DNA of 64,000 nucleotides. Origin: Laceyella sediminis. Its GTDB lineage: Bacteria > Bacillota > Bacilli > Thermoactinomycetales > Thermoactinomycetaceae. The translations under genes were made by a program, and so were the position numbers. Positions 45,835 to 53,440 of the stretch are shown here, piece by piece. The notes under the pieces were generated by a model. It did not search any database. It saw only the letters and a program-made list of their open reading frames with translations, and was not told the DNA's origin. Position 1 is the stretch's first letter, and each line of letters begins with the position of its first letter. The DNA lies in the NCBI RefSeq assembly GCF_003003125.1, contig NZ_PVTZ01000014.1:1-64000 (forward strand), written 5' to 3'.

Positions 45835-46092
45835 CCGAATTTCAACTGTTTTAAGCAAGCACTTGAGATAGCTACACAGCACTCTTTTATTAAGCAAAAA
45901 AATCAATCACTTTTAAAGCTTGGCCACTTTCTAAAAGCGATTGGCAGTCCTGACTTTCGCGAATATGCATTACACTTTTTTGAATCACATGTTGAAACAC
46001 TGATTAAACATGATGAAGGGGGTGAAGAAGAAATGACTTATAACCTCGGACCGGTGAAACGTCATTCTGCGGGTGATCCACCTGATCTGTAA
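45835..46092 (+). pseudogene. C-terminal remnant of a second RRNPP regulator
   Basis: In-frame TPR-like helices: KQALEIATQHSFIKQKNQSL, LKLGHFLKAIGSPDFREYAL and HFFESHVETLIKHDEGG, then EEEMTYNLGPVKRHSAGDPP. The front of the gene is missing (it meets the opposite-strand small gene at about 45835). It is the same class as 23921-25326 and also ends AGDPP. Confidence 0.7.
46033..46092 (+). CDS. Candidate signalling peptide, second copy
   Basis: 19 residues MTYNLGPVKRHSAGDPPDL in frame with the regulator remnant, with AAGGGGGTG ten bases before the ATG. It is preserved although the regulator front is gone, which hints that the peptide itself is kept. It has the same AGDPP end as 25279-25326. Confidence 0.4.
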   Translation: MTYNLGPVKRHSAGDPPDL

Positions 46093-46101
46093 AAGCTTGA
46101 A

Positions 46102-46153
46102 TATCCCCTCAAGGTACTCTTTCTCTGTATAGCTACTTTGAGGGGATTTTTTT
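46102..46153 (+). terminator. Terminator after the second AGDPP peptide
   Basis: ATCCCCTCAA pairs with TTGAGGGGAT, followed by seven T. It ends the plus-strand transcript before the convergent amidase gene. Confidence 0.85.
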
Positions 46154-46156
46154 ACT

Positions 46157-46876
46157 TTATATTTTTTTAATTTCTATTTCCCTTTTCTGCTCAATGATTG
46201 CCTGCTTCACAACCCCAACAATCTTCTCCACATAAGCCGTATCAAAAACCTCCTTTCCGTCCACCGTAACCCTATACATCGGCTTCGGTTTGTCTGGTTC
46301 TTCCGGCACGTACTTTACCGAAAAATACTCGCATATCCCTTTAGCGGTCGCAATTGCAAACCTTTTTTGCACTTGAGGATCAACCATCTGAGCTGCTTCC
46401 ACCAATTTGGGATCGTCCATAAAACCAAATTCAATTAATACAGCCGGCATCTTCGTTTCCCGGAGGACTAAAAAGTTGGCGGTCTTGACTCCACGATCCC
46501 TCCTATTTATCCCTGACTGCAATACCTGTTTATGAATCAATTCAGCAGCCCTTTTCCCTGTTCGGCTACCGGACCAGTGGAAAGTCTCAACCCCTTTGCC
46601 ACCGCCGGCATTGTAATGGCAGGAAATAAAAAGGTCCGCATTATGGCGGTTCGCCAAATTGGTTCTTGTCGACAACGGAACATCCTCATCGCCGGGGGCC
46701 GCCAGAATACAGCGAAACCCACATCTTCTCAATTCAACAAATAGATACCTTGCCACTTCGCGGTTGAACTCATTCTCCCTCACGACCCGTCCCTTCAATT
46801 GCGGAATAGGAGGCGTCCGTTTCCCTAGCGTCTGTGCCTCATGGCCGTCATCGATGCAGATTAAGTAGTTACTCAT
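46157..46876 (-). CDS. N-acetylmuramoyl-L-alanine amidase, phage lysis cassette 2
   Basis: 239 residues; ATG at 46876 (GGGAG ten bases upstream), overlapping the holin stop by eight bases. Amidase_3 fold: ICIDDGHEAQTLGKRTP (the usual DPGH is DDGH), ENEFN second ligand, FISCHYNAGGG and the catalytic VLIEFGFMDD. The last 45 residues (MYRVTVDGKEVFDTAYVEKI) match those of cassette 1. Should be an endolysin. Confidence 0.9.
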   Translation of the reverse strand: MSNYLICIDDGHEAQTLGKRTPPIPQLKGRVVRENEFNREVARYLFVELRRCGFRCILAAPGDEDVPLSTRTNLANRHNADLFISCHYNAGGGKGVETFHWSGSRTGKRAAELIHKQVLQSGINRRDRGVKTANFLVLRETKMPAVLIEFGFMDDPKLVEAAQMVDPQVQKRFAIATAKGICEYFSVKYVPEEPDKPKPMYRVTVDGKEVFDTAYVEKIVGVVKQAIIEQKREIEIKKI

Positions 46877-47294
46877 CTTTATCACTCTCCCTCATCTTTT
46901 CTTCTTGTCTGTCCCATAACAAGTTGATCGCTCGCTTCACCACTTCTGGAACCGGTAAACCCAACCGGATACAGTTTTCAATGATGCTGAGACCTTCATT
47001 GCAAACATAAAAGGTGACAGTCGCATCCCGGATGAGATGACCATCACCTAACATCACATCCACCTTATTGGCCACTGCCGCGATTAGAAAGATGAAACAC
47101 TTCCGATTGATGCCCCAGAAGCCGACCTCACTTGAAAGCTTGCCTTCCTTCGCTGATGCAGCAAAACCGGAAAGGTAGTCAATAACGACAAACGCTAACA
47201 GGGTTGAAAGCGCATCGGACCATCCACCCCATAGATAGGAGGCGGCAGCCCCGCCAAACGACATCACTGCGTTGATAATCGTCCTGATCTCCAT
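46869..47294 (-). CDS. Phage holin, cassette 2
   Basis: 141 residues with segments AVMSFGGAAASYLWGG, LLAFVVIDYLSGFAAS and FIFLIAAVANKVDVML, the DYLSGF and GDGHLIRDATVTFYVCNEGL signatures of Bacteriophage_holin_4. Close relative of the holin at 26190-26609. Terminal part charged (RQEEKMRESDKDE). Confidence 0.88.
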   Translation of the reverse strand: MEIRTIINAVMSFGGAAASYLWGGWSDALSTLLAFVVIDYLSGFAASAKEGKLSSEVGFWGINRKCFIFLIAAVANKVDVMLGDGHLIRDATVTFYVCNEGLSIIENCIRLGLPVPEVVKRAINLLWDRQEEKMRESDKDE

Positions 47295-47322
47295 CTTGTT
47301 TCACCCCATTAAAAAAAAGCGC

Positions 47323-47436
47323 CTATCGCACCTCCCTCAAGTCCTGCAACATCAATTGTTCCTCTCGTTCCAATCTTGTTAGGATTTCTTGCAAGATCAA
47401 ACGATTCACCGCGGCCCCGAGATTATTCTCTCTCAT
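47323..47436 (-). CDS. Small ORF upstream of holin 2
   Basis: 37 codons, MRENNLGAAVNRLILQEILT, then RLEREEQLMLQDLREVR; helical, charged, leucine-zipper-like. No ribosome binding site before the ATG. Small helical phage proteins (XkdX/XhlA type) often precede holins; that is the only support. Confidence 0.35.
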   Translation of the reverse strand: MRENNLGAAVNRLILQEILTRLEREEQLMLQDLREVR

Positions 47437-47536
47437 GATCTGTACATAATTGTTTCTATTCTAATCACCAGCTCAATTGGTTGTTGTTCTGTGCGCCCGA
47501 TTTTTTCCGGTTCCCCAGAAAATGAATACATGCAAA

Positions 47537-47580
47537 AGAACCCCGCCTCCCCAAGTTCACACTTGAAGAGGCGGGGTTCT
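47537..47580 (-). terminator. Terminator of the repeated tail unit, copy B
   Basis: AGAACCCCGCCTC pairs perfectly with GAGGCGGGGTTCT; the loop starts CCCAAG as in copy A at 1424-1468. Confidence 0.85.
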
Positions 47581-47589
47581 CATTTCCCG

Positions 47590-47736
47590 TTACGCTTCCT
47601 TCTTTCCAAAGAAATGCTTCAACGCCTCATACACTTGCGCTTTTTCTTTGATCACAAAGTAAGAGAACCGATCTTCTTTCACATGCCGGTACGCCGACAT
47701 CAACGTGCTGTTGCAGTTGTACTGGTTCAACTGCAC
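47590..47736 (-). CDS. 48-residue conserved small protein, copy B
   Basis: GTG start at 47734-47736, stop at 47590-47592. MQLNQYNCNSTLMSAYRHVK to ...HFFGKKEA, 43 of 48 residues identical to copy A at 1479-1625. It follows the immunity gene by 43 bases and ends in a strong terminator, so it is the last gene of the toxin operon. Function unknown. Confidence 0.55.
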   Translation of the reverse strand: MQLNQYNCNSTLMSAYRHVKEDRFSYFVIKEKAQVYEALKHFFGKKEA

Positions 47737-47779
47737 AAGCTCTATACCATCATTTAACTAGCTATTGTTTCCTATCATG

Positions 47780-48226
47780 TTACAAAAGACCATTCTCTTC
47801 CATCCGTCTCTTCTTTTTCATAAACACTGAATACATATAATCACCACGTCTACGATCTGAGCTGGCTACGATTTCCGAAAACGGGGAAACATCCATATCA
47901 TCTGGAGTTGTTACAATTGGCATGCTGTAATAAGCATATTGGGGATCATCTAAAACAACATTCCATTTTCCTTTCAATTGTTTAACATAGACTTGCCCTA
48001 CATATCGTAGGATACCATCAAGAATTTCAGCTTTTTCGTCTTTTACAAGGGACTGTGGGGAAGGATGCTTTTCTAAAATCCATTGTTCTAGTCTGATCAA
48101 TGACTCAGGTGAAAAATCCAAGTTTAAGTGATCGAACTCATCAACAAAATTTTCAACTACATCTGATTGAAAAAACAACCACTCTTCGAATTGGTCTCTT
48201 GAAGAAAAAAACTTGTTTCTTGACAT
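47780..48226 (-). CDS. Predicted immunity protein
   Basis: 148 residues, ATG at 48226, three bases after the toxin stop. MSRNKFFSSRDQFEEWLFFQ, acidic N-terminal half, then GKWNVVLDDPQYAYYSMPIV and a basic tail KKKRRMEENGLL. Family not recognised. Immunity role is inferred from its place directly behind the toxin and its acidity. Confidence 0.7.
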   Translation of the reverse strand: MSRNKFFSSRDQFEEWLFFQSDVVENFVDEFDHLNLDFSPESLIRLEQWILEKHPSPQSLVKDEKAEILDGILRYVGQVYVKQLKGKWNVVLDDPQYAYYSMPIVTTPDDMDVSPFSEIVASSDRRRGDYMYSVFMKKKRRMEENGLL

Positions 48227-48229
48227 AAA

Positions 48230-49063
48230 CTAATCACCATCATTCTCGAATTTAATTTTTATTCCATTTTCCTTTAGTGCTTGCTTAAGTGGCTCGCTTG
48301 CATCAGCATTTTCAAATACCCAAGTAATATCCCAATCTTCTTCCTTTACCAGATATGCGTCTTTAGCAACCTCTTCTCGTATCCTCTCATTAAGTGAAAA
48401 ATAACCAACTGTACCTTCTTTGATCGTTGTTTTATGTTCAATTGCTTTTTTCATTTCCTCATTCGCAATATCCAATAAACGTCTACCATAAGGAGTTTTT
48501 ACCGAAACTTGCATAGAGCCTTTCCAAGGAAGTGTGTTCCTATACTCATCTACTATTTGATGAGATTTCGTTGGCTTTCCCATATTCCCATCATACAGTT
48601 TACTCCAGTGGCTGTAACTCATTTGCCCGCCGTTCTCTTGATACTCTTTCCACCTTTGTGCCTTATGCTCAGAGCTTCCCGGAACCAGATCATCTCTTTT
48701 TACCTTTTTATTTCCGCTTCCGCTAACCCCATTCCCTGTTTCAACAGAAAACTTCTTCAACCATGATCCAAAAGCAGTATCCCCTACTGTTTTGGGCGCA
48801 GAAGCTGTTCCATCTTTGAAAACTGAAACATTCGTTAATGGAATGCTGTTGATCTTGGACACAATGGTTTGGCCATGGTGGGCAAGAGCGACACCACCAA
48901 ATCCGAAGGTGAGTCCAATAAGCGCGGCAATACTGGCTTTCTTGATACTCGGCCACTTCCCTTTTAGCCAATCAAAGACCACACTGTCAGCAAAGGCTGC
49001 GGCCCCTCCGGAGATTCCGATATTCATTAATCTTTGTGCAAACGGCAAAAAGGCTCTTCCCAT
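48230..49063 (-). CDS. Polymorphic toxin, unclassified C-terminal domain
   Basis: 277 residues. ATG at 49063, one base after the upstream stop and with GGAGG just before it, so it is coupled to the pilin-like gene. Residues ~35-60 form a membrane segment (ASIAALIGLTFGFGGVALAH). The last ~160 residues contain RWKEYQENGGQMSYSHWSKL near residue 145 and end DITWVFENADASEPLKQAL, KENGIKIKF; similar RW-Y-GG-SY-WSK toxin tips occur in polymorphic toxins and the 'WxF' end resembles restriction-fold toxins. I cannot name the family. Immunity gene follows. Confidence 0.7.
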   Translation of the reverse strand: MGRAFLPFAQRLMNIGISGGAAAFADSVVFDWLKGKWPSIKKASIAALIGLTFGFGGVALAHHGQTIVSKINSIPLTNVSVFKDGTASAPKTVGDTAFGSWLKKFSVETGNGVSGSGNKKVKRDDLVPGSSEHKAQRWKEYQENGGQMSYSHWSKLYDGNMGKPTKSHQIVDEYRNTLPWKGSMQVSVKTPYGRRLLDIANEEMKKAIEHKTTIKEGTVGYFSLNERIREEVAKDAYLVKEEDWDITWVFENADASEPLKQALKENGIKIKFENDGD

Positions 49064-49789
49064 CTATCCTCCGATGCGGCCCCCAGCGAGCCATGTACTC
49101 ATACCACGGAAAACGGCCCATCCTACAATTCCACTGAGTCCACCGGCAAACATGCTTCCAGAAGCCGCCCCGCCGATCAAGCCGGCCAACCCGATTTCTG
49201 GTTGTAATAGAGACAAGAGAATAAATCCCGCGGTTACCGCAGAATCAACAGGATGTTCTGTTATGTATTTTGTTAAGTTTCCAAGTGGATCAAATCCACT
49301 AACCTGCTTCATCAACTCATTAGCCATGATCAGTGGATGAAGCCAGGTCATAAAGTCCTTTAACTTTTGATGGGGGCTTTTCTCTTCATCCGTCAACCAT
49401 GCGAGTGATTTATCTTTCACCGTTTCCCAAGCTTCACTTAAACCATCGTTCACTTTCTTCTCAAGGAACCGGTAACTGGATATGAGGGCTTCCATCCACT
49501 CGGGCCTGCCAAACAAATCATCTTTTCGTTCTTCGAGTGATTGTTCCCCCGATTCCCTATTTTCTGCGCGCTCTTCATCTAAAGAGACAACCGTATTCTG
49601 TCCAGTAATCACTTGCATGATTTTTTGTTGTAGCAACCCCTGCACCTCTGCACTGGCGACCACTTGATCCAGCAAAAGTGCTAAGGCAATTCCACAAGAT
49701 ATGACCACTACATACTCTATGGTCGATGACCCTTTGTGACTTTTTAAAACCCTAGCAAGACTATTCAGAAATCTAGTTAGTCTACTCAA
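49064..49789 (-). CDS. Pilin-like leader protein of toxin locus 3
   Basis: 241 residues; TTG start at 49789 after GGAGGGTGAAAG, like the toxin at 33302. Residues ~18-50: SHKGSSTIEYVVVISCGIAL, ALLLDQVVASAEVQGLLQQK, a class III (Flp/TadE-like) pilin N-terminus with a glutamate before the hydrophobic helix. The rest is Gly/Ala-rich and probably membrane-active. Here leader and toxin are two genes, whereas at 31.6-33.3 kb they are one. Confidence 0.75.
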   Translation of the reverse strand: MSRLTRFLNSLARVLKSHKGSSTIEYVVVISCGIALALLLDQVVASAEVQGLLQQKIMQVITGQNTVVSLDEERAENRESGEQSLEERKDDLFGRPEWMEALISSYRFLEKKVNDGLSEAWETVKDKSLAWLTDEEKSPHQKLKDFMTWLHPLIMANELMKQVSGFDPLGNLTKYITEHPVDSAVTAGFILLSLLQPEIGLAGLIGGAASGSMFAGGLSGIVGWAVFRGMSTWLAGGRIGG

Positions 49790-49816
49790 CTAAGCTTTCA
49801 CCCTCCAGTTTGGGTT

Positions 49817-49852
49817 TTTCTTCTTACAAGAACATATTAAGTCAACCGGAAA
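49817..49852 (-). promoter_or_regulatory. Conserved upstream block of toxin loci, copy 3
   Basis: The plus-strand ATATTAAGTCAACCGGAAAT lies in front of the TTG start at 49789, matching ATATTATGTCAACCGGAAAT at 33345 over nearly the whole length. The -35 is TTGACT here. The GGAAATTGGAGGAAAGGGTT beyond it is shared too. Confidence 0.6.
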
Positions 49853-49879
49853 TTGGAGGAAAGGGTTAATTACAAAATA

Positions 49880-49921
49880 AAAAACGCCTAATGCCCCTTA
49901 ATCAAAGGTCACTTAGGCGTT
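49880..49921 (-). terminator. Terminator after the epimerase gene
   Basis: ACGCCTAA pairs with TTAGGCGT; the minus-strand transcript then reads TTTTTTATTTTG. Confidence 0.8.
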
Positions 49922-49933
49922 CTATTACTTCTT

Positions 49934-50875
49934 TTATTGTTGTATGCTCAAAAAATGATTATACGTCTTCTGAATTCCTTCTTCCAAGCTCACCGTTGGT
50001 TCCCAATGCAGCACTTTCTTTGCACGAGTAGCATCAAGTGCACTTCGTTTCACGTCACCTGTTCTTTCTTTTTCTCTAACCAGAGGCAGGTCTTTGCCAG
50101 AAACCTTGAGAATGACATGGTACAAGTCTTCCGTGTATGTTTCCATCCCCGTTCCAATATTAAAGACCTGATTGTCACCTTTCGTCAGAGCAAGTACATT
50201 GGCGCGTGCAGCATCTCCAACATAGAGATAGTCACGGGTCGTTCCTTTTGGCATATCCTCATATGCAAAGAGAACCGATGGACGATCAGCCAACACATTG
50301 TTCATGAAGATCGGCGTTACTCCGCAATCACCATCTGGAATCTGTCTTGGCCCAAATATATTTGCGTAACGCAATACAGTATATTTCATGCCAAAAATCG
50401 CGGCATAGTAATGCAAATACTTCTCGCATGTCAACTTATTGATGGCATACGGCGAAATCAGCTGTGGGTTTAAATTTTCGGGTGTTGGAATTTGATCGGT
50501 CTCCCCGGCCAAGGCCCCACCAGATGAAGCAAAGATCACCTTCTTGACATCCACTTTCTTGCAGATCTCAAGAACGTTGATCAGCCCCTCCACATTGATT
50601 TTCAAGTCTAAGAGCGGGTCTTCAACAGACTTTGGCACCGATTTTTGTGCAGCATGGATGTTGATCACTTCCGGCTGTTCTTCTCTCAAAACCTCTTCAA
50701 GTCGGTCGCGTTGTTCAACAATATCTAGTTCATAAAAGCGGGCATCTGGATACAGATTTTCTCGCTTTCCTGTGGATAAGTTGTCTACAACAACCACTTC
50801 ATGACCTTCTGCCAAATAATGATCAACGACATGTGAAGCGATAAATCCAGCCCCACCAATTACCACAATTTTCAT
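49934..50875 (-). CDS. NAD-dependent epimerase/dehydratase (GalE-like)
   Basis: 313 residues, extended SDR. ATG at 50875 with GGGG upstream is preferred over a GTG three codons earlier. The Rossmann motif MKIVVIGGAGFIASHVVDHY carries GGxGFIAS, and the catalytic SPYAINKLTCEKY has YxxxK. FASSGGALAGE (Ser before the Tyr) and RYANIFGPRQIPDG are typical of UDP-hexose 4-epimerases; sugar-nucleotide substrate not known. Monocistronic, with terminator following. Confidence 0.92.
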   Translation of the reverse strand: MKIVVIGGAGFIASHVVDHYLAEGHEVVVVDNLSTGKRENLYPDARFYELDIVEQRDRLEEVLREEQPEVINIHAAQKSVPKSVEDPLLDLKINVEGLINVLEICKKVDVKKVIFASSGGALAGETDQIPTPENLNPQLISPYAINKLTCEKYLHYYAAIFGMKYTVLRYANIFGPRQIPDGDCGVTPIFMNNVLADRPSVLFAYEDMPKGTTRDYLYVGDAARANVLALTKGDNQVFNIGTGMETYTEDLYHVILKVSGKDLPLVREKERTGDVKRSALDATRAKKVLHWEPTVSLEEGIQKTYNHFLSIQQ

Positions 50876-50884
50876 CTGTTTCAC

Positions 50885-51339
50885 CCCGGAAATTTAAATT
50901 ACATGCTGCTATTCTCCTCTTTTGTTGCATATCCAGTTTGACAGTTGTGATGATGAACGTTCCCCCTGCAATAATGATACCAATCTTCTTGTAATCTTTG
51001 TGCAACAATATTTCAACAATGTAACAAAACAAACATGCACGTTTCTAAATTTGCTTCTCCAGAAACGCATTGATCACTGATTTTGCTTATTTATAACCTG
51101 ATTTCCAAAGGTCTTTTACAAGTATCCCCTCTGATGTTTGATCATTCATATAATTATTAATATATTTAAGGATGAGGTTCTGTTACCCAATACTCAAAAG
51201 TCGTTAACGTCTTTGGCAATCACACGGAGTTCATCTGAGCTAAAAACGCAAAGTTAGCGGAGTGGTCAAACGATGGGGACAAAGTACGTGGCCACGATCT
51301 AGTTTTGCAACAAAATATAAAGTAAGGGGAGGCCATTGT
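50885..51339. other. Gene-poor gap
   Basis: No convincing gene, hairpin or repeat between the epimerase and the DUF559 gene. No clear sigma-A promoter for the DUF559 gene was found. Confidence 0.5.
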
Positions 51340-51780
51340 ATGGCAAAGTTCATTGTTCAGTTTCGTCGCGATCGGGACTACCTTATCTGGATTGGAATGT
51401 ACCTTAAACAACTGTTCCAGACCAAACGATTTCCAGATTGGCAACGAATCAAATGCAGCCGTAGTCCCATTCAAATTCGTCTATACGATGCTCTCAAACG
51501 TGAAGGTTATCGAGTCAAGGCCGAATATGAAACTTGTGGTTACCAGGTTGATTTGGTTATCAAGAAGTATCGCCTGGCCATCGAGTGTGATGGGGCCGCT
51601 TTCCACTCTAGTCCGGAACAAAAGAAACGCGACCGGAAAAAAACGGCGGTTTTGTCTAAGCATGGTTGGAAAGTGATGCGCTTCAAAGGATGGCAGATCA
51701 ATAAACAAGTGGAGAAGTGCGTAGAGCGAATCAATGAGTATACTGGTATCCACCGCAAACGCTGGTGGCAAATATGGTGA
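51340..51780 (+). CDS. DUF559/Vsr-like nuclease
   Basis: 146 residues; ATG at 51340 with AGGGGAGG seven bases upstream (a start at 51262 adds nothing recognisable). YRVKAEYETCGYQVDLVIKK gives the metal-binding Asp (VDLVI), and LAIECDGAAFHSSPEQKKRD has the E-x-D element followed by an invariant His, then GWKVMRFKGWQI. This is the Vsr/MutH-like fold of DUF559, often encoded as a lone nuclease. DNA substrate not known. Confidence 0.85.
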   Translation: MAKFIVQFRRDRDYLIWIGMYLKQLFQTKRFPDWQRIKCSRSPIQIRLYDALKREGYRVKAEYETCGYQVDLVIKKYRLAIECDGAAFHSSPEQKKRDRKKTAVLSKHGWKVMRFKGWQINKQVEKCVERINEYTGIHRKRWWQIW

Positions 51781-51836
51781 AGTATTTTTCGATGAGGATT
51801 ACATTTATCTAGACACGCTCATTTATGTGACGTAAA

Positions 51837-51911
51837 AGCGGCGGAAAAACCTTTTCCCGATGAGCGCCTCGTCACGTGTGAAGCACATGGGAAAACGATT
51901 CCTCCGCCGCT
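51837..51911. ncRNA. 75-nt imperfect hairpin, candidate structured RNA
   Basis: AGCGGCGGA (51837-51845) pairs with TCCGCCGCT (51903-51911), TTTTCCC pairs with GGGAAAA, and CACGTGTG adds an inner stem. There is no U run. It lies between convergent genes. It may be a terminator for either gene or part of a small RNA; the strand is not known. Confidence 0.3.
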
Positions 51912-51951
51912 ACCTATTCATCAGACAACCTTACTCCACTTATGACTCCGA

Positions 51952-52827
51952 TCATCGTTCCGCTTCCATTGCGTCTGCTTTCGTTCTATGAACCGTACCA
52001 AATGGATGCTCAGGTGGCGCATAAATGGAATAAAGCTTCAAGGGTTTATTGCCTGTGTTTGTTAAATTATGCCATTTACCGGCAGGTACCATGATTGCAT
52101 AATCATCATAAACTTCTGCTCTAAAATCCAATCGATCTTTGCTATCACCCATTTGAACCAATCCTCGCCCTTGTTCAATCCGTAAGAATTGATCCACATT
52201 GGGATGAACCTCTAACCCAATGTCATCGCCGACACCGATACACATCAAGGTCACTTGCAAATGATCTCCTGTCCATAAGGCAGTGCGGTACGTATTATTT
52301 TGCTTTGTCGCCTTTTCAATATTCACAACAAATGGTGTTTTTCCATAATCCCTTAATTCAATGCCAACTTGATTGAACGATAACGAACTTAAACGGTTAG
52401 CATGATGCATCTCGTTATGACAAGCACTTAAAAACACCTCGCCTACTGGCGAATGTTGGGTAAGTAAATAACTATTCCAATTTTCTTTATAATCCCTCGT
52501 TGCCACTTCATAAGCTTTTTGTATTCCCTCTTCATAAGAGTCAAATGGAACTTGATCGATTTGATAAACAGGCTGTCTTCCTGTGAGCATAACATACAGA
52601 TCAGTCAATTGATGCAAATAGGCTTTTTCATCTTCTAACGTTTGAAGGATCTCCCTTTTATGCTTTTGATTAGGCGCAAATTTGACTAGCCGTCCCAATA
52701 AATCAATCTCCGTCGCTTCTCTTTTTATTCCAGCAAGTATGGCATCACACACTTGGCGGTTAGGCTGTGGTAAGTTGCCGTAATAAAGGTATGGATTCAT
52801 ATAATGGGGATAGACCACTCTGCTCAT
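51952..52827 (-). CDS. Ferritin-like / cupin fusion protein
   Basis: 291 residues from ATG at 52827 (a GTG nine bases upstream is an alternative; both have weak ribosome binding sites). The N-terminal ~170 residues are helical with HNEMHHANRLSSLSF near residue 155, suggestive of a ferritin-like metal-binding helical bundle. The C-terminal part is a cupin: VHPNVDQFLRIEQGRGLVQM and VPAGKWHNLTNTGNKPLKLY carry the two histidine motifs. Conserved in Bacilli; function unknown, perhaps stress-related. Confidence 0.82.
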   Translation of the reverse strand: MSRVVYPHYMNPYLYYGNLPQPNRQVCDAILAGIKREATEIDLLGRLVKFAPNQKHKREILQTLEDEKAYLHQLTDLYVMLTGRQPVYQIDQVPFDSYEEGIQKAYEVATRDYKENWNSYLLTQHSPVGEVFLSACHNEMHHANRLSSLSFNQVGIELRDYGKTPFVVNIEKATKQNNTYRTALWTGDHLQVTLMCIGVGDDIGLEVHPNVDQFLRIEQGRGLVQMGDSKDRLDFRAEVYDDYAIMVPAGKWHNLTNTGNKPLKLYSIYAPPEHPFGTVHRTKADAMEAER

Positions 52828-52836
52828 TCCCTTCAC

Positions 52837-53440
52837 CGTTTTTATAAAACATCCTATGCACTCTGGTCAGGGAAAATACATTACTACATTCCCGAAGCTA
52901 GTGTTTAGAACAGGTGTTCCATACTCAGCTATCCTTCATGAATACGCCTCCTCGCTGCTACTACCATGTCCGCCGCTACTTACCAGTAATGATTGTTCAA
53001 CAATCCAGGCGGCATTGAGGAATATTGGGAACAATAAACTGGTTGCTTGTTCACTTCAGGGTAAAACAATAACCAGTTGGCAAATTTCGTATTCAAAGGC
53101 GGGCCAAAGATTCCCTTAGTAAGTGGGTTGGTCATTGCTCCGTCGATTATGTTGCTCATGCTCAGTGCCATTATCTATATCTATTTTATTGCAAGAGATA
53201 TTTTTAGCTGCATTTAGCATTTAATTAGGTGAGAACTGAAAAAAGCGGGAATATAATGTAGGAAGTTGTCGTAAAGGTAGGGAGGATAATGAGATCACAG
53301 AAACACTAAAAGGTAAAGTGAAAGATGTAGTTGAGAAGTCCGGTAATCTGGAAGAAGCCGATTAAGACACTAATTGGAACAATAGAATATATGGTTTACT
53401 TTATCGCAAACCATAAATTCTTATTTAAGAGGTGATTAAA
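52837..53440. other. Gap with weak coding traces
   Basis: A 63-codon minus-strand frame (52980-53171, MALSMSNIIDGAMTNPLTKG) has no ribosome binding site and no recognised family. The plus-strand string ITETLKGKVKDVVEKSGNLE (about 53300-53360) is CsbD-like but has no start codon. Both are too weak to call. Confidence 0.4.

Noticed and set aside
52980..53171. 63-codon minus-strand frame
   Set aside because: No ribosome binding site, repetitive hydrophobic/Pro content and no recognised family.
53300..53370. CsbD-like string ITETLKGKVKDVVEKSGNLE
   Set aside because: Frame has no start codon after the GGGAGG site, where another frame (MRSQKH) begins; too short to support.
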